From NCBI GenBank assembly GCA_031552145.1, contig JAVBMV010000006.1, positions 1 through 64,000 on the forward strand: a stretch of 64,000 nt of DNA, written 5' to 3'. This stretch comes from JAVBMV01 sp031552145 (GTDB taxonomy: Bacteria > Myxococcota > Myxococcia > Myxococcales > UBA5297). Positions 15,068-23,100 of this stretch are shown in pieces (the stretch's first letter is position 1; the number at the start of each line of letters is the position of its first letter). Made by a program: the position numbers and the translations under genes. The notes under the pieces are model-generated. The model saw only the letters and a list, made by a program, of their open reading frames with translations. It made no database searches and was not told where the DNA came from.

Positions 15068-15640
15068 TTGCATCGCGACGACGACAACACGCCTGTCCGC
15101 ACCTACGATGAGTCCCACATCGAGCTGCTCTATGCGGAGCACGGTCGCTACATTCAAACGCTGGCGAAGCGCCTCCTCGGGGCCTCCGCCTCCTCCAGCG
15201 ACCTGACCCAAGACGCCTTCATGGTAGCGTTTCGGCGGCTCAAGAAGCGCCCGCACCCGCTCCAATCCCCTCGGAAATGGCTCTCGGCCATCACGATCGA
15301 CCTCGCCTCGAACTACCGGCGAACGCGCTGGCACAAGGGTTTCCTCTCGCTGGGAACAAACTCGAAGGAGCTGCCGGACTCCATCGACTGGTACACTCCC
15401 GAGCTCGCCATGAGAGAGCAGCAGACAGTCCGCGAACTCTATCGCCTGATGGAGAAACTTCCGGAGGCGAAGCGTACCGTCTTCGTGCTCTACGAGGTGC
15501 AGGGCTACAACTGCGGCGAGATCGCGGAGCTTCTCGAGTGCCCGCTCAAGACGGTCCACTCGCGCCTGTGCGGCGCGCGAGACATCCTGATGAGGCTGCA
15601 ACCCAGCTTTAAGTCCTGGAGAGGGGACGGCAATGACTGA
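15068..15640 (+). CDS. ECF-type RNA polymerase sigma factor
   Basis: About 190 residues. Region 2 is LLYAEHGRYIQTLAKRLLG, DLTQDAFMVAFRRL, then PRKWLSAITIDLASNYRRTR. Region 4 is LMEKLPEAKRTVFVLYEVQG followed by the helix-turn-helix CGEIAELLECPLKTVHSRLC. No ATG fits the N-terminus; the best start is TTG 15068 after GAGGG, giving LHRDDDNTPVRTYDESHI. Upstream in-frame sequence does not resemble sigma factors. It overlaps by eight bases a FecR-like gene, a typical sigma/anti-sigma pair, and should direct transcription of its own four-gene operon and perhaps others. Confidence 0.8.
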   Translation: MHRDDDNTPVRTYDESHIELLYAEHGRYIQTLAKRLLGASASSSDLTQDAFMVAFRRLKKRPHPLQSPRKWLSAITIDLASNYRRTRWHKGFLSLGTNSKELPDSIDWYTPELAMREQQTVRELYRLMEKLPEAKRTVFVLYEVQGYNCGEIAELLECPLKTVHSRLCGARDILMRLQPSFKSWRGDGND

Positions 15641-16850
15641 TCCACGCCGGCTTTCCGACTCCGACACCGAGCTGGGGAAGGCGCTCCAATCGGCCATGAA
15701 GCTCGAATGCGCGCCCGAAGAGGAGCGCGCCACGGGCGACGCACTGAAGAAGCGCCTTGCCTTCGAGCGCGGCCGCTGGAGCCCCGCCTGGCGTTGGGCC
15801 CTCGCGGGCGCCGCGGCGCTCATCTTGACCTTCATTGGCGTCAGGACTTGGCGCGGGTTCCAACAGGCGCCTGCGCTCGTCGAAAACCCTCTGCCCACCT
15901 CCTCGCCGGGACAGCACATCATCGCCGGCGTGGGGCAGTTCGACTACGAGCCCTCGGCCAAGGTCTCGTTCGACGATCGCTCGACGGAGCGACGCATCAC
16001 GGTGCGGCGAGGGCTCTTCAAGGCCCGCGTCGACAAGCAGGAGCCCACGCGGCCGGTCGTGGTGGCGACACCTCATCTGGAGATCACGGTCCTGGGAACC
16101 CGGTTCGACGTTCGCGTGGAAGCCGGTGAGACGCATGTGGAGCTCTTCGAGGGCGCGATCCGCGTCGCCTCGCCCTGGAGAACTATCGAGCTGAAGGGAG
16201 CCAGCGCGATCGCCTCGACCGACGAGCGGCTCACCAAGAGCGCCGAGGAGCCGGAGCCCGCGCTTCCCGACGCGCCGCTCGAGGCTCCTGCGCCACTGCC
16301 TCGGAAGATACGCCCCCTGGTCCCTACCCTGGCCCCTGCTTCGCCCGAACCTTCCCCTGCCCCCAAGTCGGAGCCCTCGGGCGCCGTCGGCGAGTGCCAG
16401 TTGTTGGAGTCGACACAGGAGCGGCTCGACTGCCTCAAGAAGCTCTCGGTGGGCGGCGGCGCGGTGGCCGAGGCGGCTCTCTACAATCTTGGGCTGCTCC
16501 AGCGCGGCTCGAGCGGTGCCGGCGGGCTTGTAGCGCTCGCCACCTTCGCGGACTTGGAGAGGCGCTTCCCCAAGAGCCTCCTCGCGCCCGAGGCGGCGAT
16601 GCGGCGCGTGGAGCTCTTGAAGCAGCGCGGCGATCTCGCGGGGGCCATCGCCGCGGCGAAGGAGTTCGAGCGCTACTTCCCCGGCGAGCCGAGGAGGTTT
16701 CAGGGGATGCTGGTTCGCGCGGAGCTGCTCTGCGAGTCGAGCAAGAATGCTCCCGAGCTGGAGGCGCTGCTCGAAGAGCTTCGCGCCCATGGCGACACGG
16801 CGACGAAGCGCGCGACGGAGAAGCTTCGGGGGAGCTGTGGGGCGCGCTAG
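15633..16850 (+). CDS. FecR-family transmembrane regulator (anti-sigma factor)
   Basis: 405 residues. A cytoplasmic N-terminus (~50 residues) would contact the sigma factor. There is one membrane helix (WRWALAGAAALILTFIGV) and a periplasmic FecR domain: ERRITVRRGLFKARVDKQ, VVVATPHLEITVLGTRFDVR, ETHVELFEGAIRVAS. A Pro-rich linker leads to a C-terminal helical region (LLESTQERLDCLKKL, then VAEAALYNLGLLQRG and LEALLEELRAHGD) that looks like TPR/Sel1-type repeats. It probably senses an envelope signal and controls the upstream ECF sigma factor. The TPR-like C-terminus is an addition to the usual FecR plan. Confidence 0.8.
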   Translation: MTDPRRLSDSDTELGKALQSAMKLECAPEEERATGDALKKRLAFERGRWSPAWRWALAGAAALILTFIGVRTWRGFQQAPALVENPLPTSSPGQHIIAGVGQFDYEPSAKVSFDDRSTERRITVRRGLFKARVDKQEPTRPVVVATPHLEITVLGTRFDVRVEAGETHVELFEGAIRVASPWRTIELKGASAIASTDERLTKSAEEPEPALPDAPLEAPAPLPRKIRPLVPTLAPASPEPSPAPKSEPSGAVGECQLLESTQERLDCLKKLSVGGGAVAEAALYNLGLLQRGSSGAGGLVALATFADLERRFPKSLLAPEAAMRRVELLKQRGDLAGAIAAAKEFERYFPGEPRRFQGMLVRAELLCESSKNAPELEALLEELRAHGDTATKRATEKLRGSCGAR

Positions 16851-17781
16851 GGCGGCCATTGCGCTCGCCTTCATGCTGATGCTTGGCGCTCTGATGCTCG
16901 GCGCCTCTTCGGCCTTCGCGGCCGACTACCGCGTGAGCGTGCCCTCGCTCCCGTGCGGCGACGCCTCTTCCGCGCTCGGCTCCGCCATCGAGGTGCGCCT
17001 GATGGCCCGGCTGGCCAAGGCACCTCTGCCCAACCTCCTGGTCCTGGCGCGCGATGGCGGGGAGGGAACGCTCGAGCTCTGGCTGCTGGGGCCAGGGGTG
17101 TCGCTCGAGCGGCGCGTTCCGCTCGCCCCCGAGGACTGCCGCGCGTTGCCCGACTCGCTTCCGCCGGTCATCGAGAGCTGGATCGAGGCCGTTCGCCCCT
17201 CGTGGCCAGAGAGCAAGGCGGCCCCGCTCGACGGGCCCTATTTTGGCGACGAGCCCGCCCGCCGACCCACGCTTCTCACCCTGCATGGCGCGGGGGGCGC
17301 GAGCTTTGCTCTCGAGGGGCTCGCCCCAACTGGCGCGGTGGGGCTCGAGGCACACCTCCTCTCGCGCTACGGAGTCGCGCTCATGGGTCGGTATGAGGGG
17401 GCTTTCGGCACGAGCGCTCCACCGGGCCGGATCGACGCGGAGCTCTTCACCGCCACCCTCGCCGCGACCAGCACCTTCGCCCCGGCCGAGCTCCTCCTGG
17501 TGGACCTGCTCGCCGGCCCCGAGCTGGAATGGGCCCACGTCTTCAGCAGCGGCTTTCTGGACTCGACGGGGCGAACGGTGACGCGCTTCGGGCTCTTCAC
17601 TGCGGGGCGCGCGCGGATGCCGCTCTCCGACGACTTGGCCCTTTCGGCGACGCTCTCGCTGGCGCTTCGCCCGGGGAGCCGCTCCTTCCGCATGCTCCAA
17701 TCCCCAAACGAGCTGACCCTCGGCGCGGCCCGCGCCGCCTTCAATCTGGGCTTCTCGTGGAATCTTCCTTGGGGTCGATGA
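16837..17781 (+). CDS. Exported protein of a sigma/FecR operon, unknown function
   Basis: 314 residues from GTG 16837 (GGGGGAGCT just ahead; overlaps the FecR gene by 14 bases). The signal peptide is ALAFMLMLGALMLGASSAFA. The mature N-terminal part (to ~130) contains two cysteines (PSLPCGD, PEDCRALP) and is otherwise unremarkable. From about residue 145 on, alternating polar/hydrophobic strands (ASFALEGLAPTGAVGLEAHL, RYGVALMGRYEGAF) suggest an outer-membrane barrel or beta-sandwich, ending FNLGFSWNLPWGR with an aromatic near the terminus. No family recognised. ATG 16873 is the alternative start. Confidence 0.65.
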   Translation: MGRARAAIALAFMLMLGALMLGASSAFAADYRVSVPSLPCGDASSALGSAIEVRLMARLAKAPLPNLLVLARDGGEGTLELWLLGPGVSLERRVPLAPEDCRALPDSLPPVIESWIEAVRPSWPESKAAPLDGPYFGDEPARRPTLLTLHGAGGASFALEGLAPTGAVGLEAHLLSRYGVALMGRYEGAFGTSAPPGRIDAELFTATLAATSTFAPAELLLVDLLAGPELEWAHVFSSGFLDSTGRTVTRFGLFTAGRARMPLSDDLALSATLSLALRPGSRSFRMLQSPNELTLGAARAAFNLGFSWNLPWGR

Positions 17782-18473
17782 TGAAGCGTCTCCGCCCAAC
17801 ATTGGCGCTTGCGCTGGCGCTAGCCGCCTGCGCGCATGAGCTGCCTAAGGCCCCGGCGGAGCGCGCGCTGGCGCCGCTCTACTTCGAAATTGGCGTTCGG
17901 CACGCGGCGGAGCTTCGGCCGATTTTGGCGTTACGGCCCCGAGTGCGCGAGGGATTGCGGCTGGTCTCGGTGAGCTCTGGCGCGCTCGGCACCGCCATCC
18001 GCCTAGGCGAGGAGAGCATCCGCTACAGCGCGGGCGAAGCGCCGGGGCTCGATCTCTTTGGCTACACGCTAGAGGGTCCTCAAGGGGCGGTGCTGGTCGG
18101 GCAGATCCGGGTCGCCGTGCTGCCGCCGACGGCGAACGCGCAGCAAGAGCGCCTTCCTCTCGCGCAGCCCGTGCTCTTCGCCGATGGCTCGGAGCGGCTG
18201 CTACGCGCCTCCTACCCCGTGCTCGACGCCGTGGCGAAGCGCATCCTCACCACCCCCGAGTTCACGAGGGTCGAGCTGGCCTATCACTACGCCTTGGGGG
18301 AGGACTCGGCCCTGGCCGAGAGGCGCGCCAACATGGCGCGGCTCTACCTCGTGGCCCTCGGGCTCGCCCCGGAGAGGCTCACGGCCGTGGCACGGCCCAC
18401 GGATGGGGCGGTGGGGTTGAGCGTGACACCCGTCGAGATCGAGACGACCGTTTCGATCGCGCGGTGGCGGTAA
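17778..18473 (+). CDS. OmpA-like peptidoglycan-associated lipoprotein
   Basis: 231 residues beginning in an ATGATG overlap with the previous gene. The lipoprotein signal is RLRPTLALALALAACAHE (LAAC). The C-terminal ~100 residues follow the OmpA-like plan: QPVLFADGSERLLRASYPVL, DAVAKRILTTPEFTRVELAY, then ALAERRANMARLYLVALGLA and PERLTAVARP. This domain normally grips peptidoglycan, so the protein may tether the outer-membrane components of the operon. The usual GHTD (GHxD) peptidoglycan motif is replaced by YHYALGEDSA, so binding is less sure. The last ~57 codons are duplicated at 5435-5620. Confidence 0.75.
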   Translation: MMKRLRPTLALALALAACAHELPKAPAERALAPLYFEIGVRHAAELRPILALRPRVREGLRLVSVSSGALGTAIRLGEESIRYSAGEAPGLDLFGYTLEGPQGAVLVGQIRVAVLPPTANAQQERLPLAQPVLFADGSERLLRASYPVLDAVAKRILTTPEFTRVELAYHYALGEDSALAERRANMARLYLVALGLAPERLTAVARPTDGAVGLSVTPVEIETTVSIARWR

Positions 18474-18522
18474 CGGTGGGGTGGCATGCGGGCCAATTCG
18501 TGGGCCGGGGTGATGGCGTACA

Positions 18523-18553
18523 AGGGCCGTAGGGGCGACCGGCTGTCGCCCTC
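18523..18553. repeat. REP-like palindrome, type b
   Basis: AAGGGCCGTAGGGGCGACCGG followed by CTGTCGCCCTC, a copy of the family built on TAGGGGCGACCGGCGGTCGCCC. It lies in the 175-base gap between the OmpA-like lipoprotein and the ATPase gene; the upstream part of this gap carries the end of the segment duplicated at 5.6 kb. Confidence 0.6.
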
Positions 18554-18607
18554 TGTGCGGCGGCCGTCCCTCATGTGCGCGGCCCGCTCCATAGCAATCT
18601 TAGGCCA

Positions 18608-18628
18608 TCTTATCGCGTCTTGATAAGA
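18608..18628. promoter_or_regulatory. Inverted repeat TCTTATC-N7-GATAAGA before the ATPase gene
   Basis: Perfect 7-base arms at 18608-18614 and 18622-18628, about 20 bases before the start codon. Position and AT-richness suggest an operator overlapping the promoter of the ATPase gene. Confidence 0.45.
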
Positions 18629-18648
18629 CGCAGTAAGAAGGATATGGT

Positions 18649-19851
18649 TTGCCCATGGACCCTATCGCGAATCCCTACTCACCTGGTGCTGGTTCCCCCC
18701 CTCCCGAGCTTGCTGGACGAGACGAGGTGCGGGAGGCCGTGCGGGTGGCTCTCGAACGCGTCCGCCGGGGCAGGTCGGCCAAGAGCGTCCTCCTCGTCGG
18801 TCTACGCGGTGTGGGCAAAACAGTGCTGCTCGACCGACTGCGTGAAGACGCCGAGAAGGCCGGTATCCACACCATGAGGATCGAGGCCCCCGAAAACCGC
18901 TCTCTGCCTGGCATGCTGTTGCCGCAGCTCCGCCAGGCACTGATCAGGCTATCCCGGCTCGAAAGCGCCAAAAAAATGACCACTCGGGCCTTACGCGCAT
19001 TGGCGGGGTTCGCAAAAACCCTCAAGTTTAAGTACGCGGACATTGAAGTAGGCTTTGACTTCGATCCAGAAGAAGGCTTAGCGGACAACGGCGATTTGGA
19101 GCACGACCTCCAGGATTTGATGACAACAGTCGGAGAAAGTGCGCAAGCTGCTGGTGCACCGCTCGTCATGTTCATTGACGAGCTTCAATACGTGGACGAG
19201 CCGGAATTGGCTGCACTGATTACGTCGCTACACCGTGTCTCCCAGCGCCAGCTTCCAGTGGTTCTGGTCGGCGCTGGACTCCCTCAACTCAGGGGGCGAA
19301 TGGGCGATGCCAAATCTTACGCTGAGCGACTCTTCGACTTCCCGGTAATCGGCCCCCTCTCGGCGAACGATGCAAAACTAGCGCTGCGCAAGCCGGCTGA
19401 GGATGCCGGTGTTGTTTTTGAAGACGAGGCAATGAACCGCATTCTCCAGGAGACACAGGGATATCCCTATTTCCTTCAGGAATGGGGAAAACACATCTGG
19501 GATGTTTCGCCGAGTTCACCCATTACCCACCTGAATGTCGAAGCAGCCTCGAGAGCAGCCATCGCCGCTCTTGATGAGAACTTCTTTCGTGTTCGTTTCG
19601 ACCGAATGACTCCGACGGAAAAAAACTACCTTCGGGCGATGGCAGAGCTTGGTCCAGGGCCACACAGGTCCGGAGACATCGCATCAGAATTCGGCCGGAA
19701 GGTCGAGTCGGTGGCACCTATTCGCAACGGGCTCATTACCAAAGGAATGATTTGGAGCCCCAGCCATGGCGATACCGCCTTCACGGTGCCTCTGTTCGAT
19801 CAGTTTATGAAGCGCATAATGCCAACCCGGCCGGCCTCGCAAGGACCGTAA
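18649..19851 (+). CDS. ORC/AAA-type ATPase, stand-alone
   Basis: 400 residues. Walker A GLRGVGKTVL is at 51-60 and Walker B PLVMFIDELQ at 171-180. Sensor-like segment LPVVLVGAGLPQLRG and arginine-bearing RLFDFPVIGPLS follow. The C-terminal winged-helix-like part (MTPTEKNYLRAMAEL...RSGDIASEFGRKVESVAPIR) completes the ORC1/Cdc6-like plan. Similar single-gene ATPases are common in actinobacteria and mobile regions and have no agreed function. The start is TTG 18649 (AAGGA six bases ahead); ATG 18655 is possible. Its composition is AT-richer than its neighbours. The TAA stop lies inside a degenerate REP-like repeat. Confidence 0.75.
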   Translation: MPMDPIANPYSPGAGSPPPELAGRDEVREAVRVALERVRRGRSAKSVLLVGLRGVGKTVLLDRLREDAEKAGIHTMRIEAPENRSLPGMLLPQLRQALIRLSRLESAKKMTTRALRALAGFAKTLKFKYADIEVGFDFDPEEGLADNGDLEHDLQDLMTTVGESAQAAGAPLVMFIDELQYVDEPELAALITSLHRVSQRQLPVVLVGAGLPQLRGRMGDAKSYAERLFDFPVIGPLSANDAKLALRKPAEDAGVVFEDEAMNRILQETQGYPYFLQEWGKHIWDVSPSSPITHLNVEAASRAAIAALDENFFRVRFDRMTPTEKNYLRAMAELGPGPHRSGDIASEFGRKVESVAPIRNGLITKGMIWSPSHGDTAFTVPLFDQFMKRIMPTRPASQGP

Positions 19852-20056
19852 GGCCGCTGCTTGCCGCGCCCTTGGTCGGCCATGTAGGGCCTCCGTTGAC
19901 GCGGACAAGGGCGACCGCCGGTCGCCCCTACGCACGATTCGAATGCCGGGGTGATTGCGTGCAAGGGCGCGGCAAGCGGCGCCCCTACGCCGATTCGAAT
20001 GCCTGGTGATTGCGGACACGGGCCCGGCAAGCGGCGCCCCTACATGCCCCACACGA
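19849..20056. repeat. Array of REP-like palindromes (types a and b)
   Basis: Four half-sites in about 210 bases: GTAAGGCCGCTGCTTGCCGC at 19848 on, AAGGGCGACCGCCGGTCGCC near 19909, AAGGGCGCGGCAAGCGGCGC near 19963, and GGCCCGGCAAGCGGCGCCCC near 20021. CGATTCGAATGCC spacers are repeated between them. 48 bases (19866-19913) are identical to 30459-30506. The array fills the space between the ATPase and the giant lipoprotein gene; no other gene is seen in it. Confidence 0.85.
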
Positions 20057-20165
20057 TCGTGAATCGCCCAGGCCGCGCCGTTCCAGAAACGATAGACAGC
20101 CACCCCCACATGGGCCTATCATCATCCTTGGCGATATTTTTGCATTTCTGACTTGGCGGTGCCTT

Positions 20166-23100
20166 ATGCGACAAATCCGTGCGCTCCCCTTGGTTGCGCT
20201 GCTCGTTTGGACCGGTTGTGGCTCTGCTTCGGAGCACCCGGGGCCCGGAAAGCTGGGCGGCACCTGTTCGACCCAAGGCTTGTGCGAGGCGGGCTCTCGC
20301 TGCCGCGAGGGGCGCTGCACCAGCTGCGAGCCCGGCACCTCCGGCTGCCTCTGCGCCGCCAGCGGTTGCCGCGCGGGGCTCACCTGCTCCAAGTCACAGG
20401 TCTGCAGGGTGGCCGAGCCACGCTGCTACACGCCCTGCTCGCGCGGGGCCACCACGGCGGATGGCTACCGCCCCTGCTCGGCCGAGGGGCTCATGGAGGG
20501 ATGCATCGATGGCGCCACCTGCGTCGATGGCACCTGCGTCGCCAACGCCCGGGCGAAGGCGCTCCGGGCGGGGAAGACCTGCCGCGGCGACACCGACTGC
20601 CCCGACTTCCAGACCTGCATCGAAGGCGGCTGCTATTCCGACTGCACCGAGAAGGATCAGTGCGGCGCGGGGATGACCTGCCACAAGCGCGTCTGTCACA
20701 AGCTCTGCGAGACCGCGAACCCCGCCTGCGGCGAACGCGAATACTGCGCCAGCGATGATGGAGTGAGCGGGGTCTGCCGCGCGCTGAGACAAACGGCCGG
20801 CGAGCGGGGCGGCGAGGTGAGCGGCACCTTCACCGTTACGCCCGAGCGCGCGATGCTCTCCAACCTGCTCACGAGCGGAAGGCTCACCATAACCAACAGC
20901 TCGCCCGAGTTTGTCCGTTTCGTCGTGCGCAAGCGCTCGCACAGCGTCCCCAGGGCAAACGGCGGGCTCGACAAGGTGGTCGCCTCCGACGCGTGCGCCA
21001 CGAACCCCAGCGCCTGCCCACTTTTTTGGCTCGAGCTCAATGGCGGGAAGCTCTCCGAGATAGAGGTACCTGTACAAGCGAACGGAACGGCCGAGGTCGC
21101 CCTCTCCAACGCCGGCGGCTTCAACGTGCCGCGCTGGAACGGAGAGCTGGAGATCTATAGCGCGCGCCTGGGAAGCCGCACCTTCACGCTCAACTACGCG
21201 GAGCGCCCCGAGGGGCGATGGAGCGGCTCTCTCTTCTATTTGGCCAATTTCCCCACAGGAAAGATGGAGGAGTGGCGCGCCGCGCGAAACGGCGCCGAGG
21301 GTTACGCCAAGGGCAACGCGGTAGAGAACGCGCTGATTCGCAGGTGGGTCACCTTCCGCGACGGCAAGATCAGCTGGGACGAGTTCAAGGCCGTGCTGCT
21401 CTCATTGCGCACCGAATCGTGGCGCTTCGAGAACGTGAAGAAGGCGTGCGCCAAGGAGACGACGGCCGCCGCCTGCTATCCCTTCGTGACCGACGAGGGG
21501 GGCGGCACCGGAATCGCCGAACTCTCGGCCTCGCTGGAGAGCAACCCCGTGCCGACGGGGCTCACCGAGATGCCTTTCGCCATCAACATCCACCAGCCCG
21601 ATCCCGAGGGGCAGCCCGAGAAGATGAAGGGACGCATCGACACGGCTACGGCGCTCCAGTATCCGGGCAACCCCGAGCTGTCGCTCACCTTCGGCGCGAG
21701 CCCCACGCGCTGCGAGCTGGAGGATCCAAAGTATGGCACCTGCCTCACCTTCGTGCGCGACCTGAGCGCGACCATCGCCATCGGCGGGCGCTATGTCGCG
21801 CAGGAGGGGCTCTGCTCTGGCGCTGGCTTCGAATCGGCGCCCTTCCCGTGGCTGGTACCCGGCTTCCAACGCGCGACGACGCTCGACGCTAAGTCGGGGC
21901 AGCGCTACCGCACCGAGTGCCGCGACGGGACGCTGCCAAATGGCGCGACCGCGAGCGGCAAGCTGATGAACCTGGAGCTCGCCTCGGCCAACCCGGTCCC
22001 CGACGGGCGCGCGCGCTTTCGCGCCTTCACCGTGGTCGATGGCGCCATGATCAACCAGTCGCAGCTCTTCCTCTTGGTCGAAGAGCGCTTCGACTCGTTC
22101 TGGGGCGCCGATGATCCCAAGGGCTTCCGCGCCTACGCCTTCATCGTGCTCGAGCGCGACCGGTCCGATCTCGATCTTTCGGACACCGCGCCCAACAACG
22201 GTATCCCCGACCTCTTCGAGGGCTCGCCTCCGCCTTCCGGCTCTGGCGCCGCGCCGCCCGCGGCGCTCGGCGCGACGTGTAGCCCGGCGCTCCTCTCGAA
22301 AGTGCTGCCGAAGGGCGGCGCGCTGAACGCGGCGAACGCGGCGAGTGTCGCGGAGCTGCTCATCGACGGCGTCGCGGCCCCGGGCGTCACCGCGAACGCG
22401 CTCACCGATGCCTCGCCCGAGAAGCCGCACTTCCTCTGTGTCGACACCGACGAGTTCGATGGCGGCCAAAATGGGACGCCCTGTCCCGCGAAGAGCGAGG
22501 TGCGCTTCTTCACCGCCAACCAGGCGGTGCTCTCCTCCATCGCCTACGACAGCTGTGGCCAGGTCGAGGGCCATACCGACACCTGCGCGAAGCGCCTCGC
22601 CGAATGGATCGCCGCGAAGAAGGTGATGCAGGTGGAGCCGCGCTACAAGTGCGAGAGCGCCAGCGCGGTGCCTCCCTGCGACGAGGAGGAGCGCGTCGAT
22701 CTGCGCGAGGGAAAGGTCTTCTTTGCCAAGGTGGATCCCGTCACCTGCGCCACGCCGGCAAAGTGCGTCCAGCTCAACCCTTTCCGCGTCGACCTCGATA
22801 GCGCCTTCCGCTACAAGATGCGCTACCGCACCAGCGAGGGCGCCCAGCTCGGCTATGTGCCGAAGCTCTGCGACGCCACCTCGAACATCGTCCCCTATTG
22901 CTACGACCCGGCGCTCATCGAAGAGCTGCGCGACCGAAACGACTGCCTCCTCTCGATCTGGGAGAGCTATGTGCCGGGCTTCGGCGTCGACGAAGAGACG
23001 TTGCGCGTGAAGCTACAGAACCACCTCGCCGCCAGCTTCTCCGACTACGCCTCCCCCGAGAGCTACCTGGGGATCCCCAAGCTGGGAGAGGTCGAGGGGC

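Noticed and set aside
19849..20056. Possible CRISPR array
   Set aside because: Units are palindromic, in both orientations and unevenly spaced; they match REP elements seen singly elsewhere in the window.
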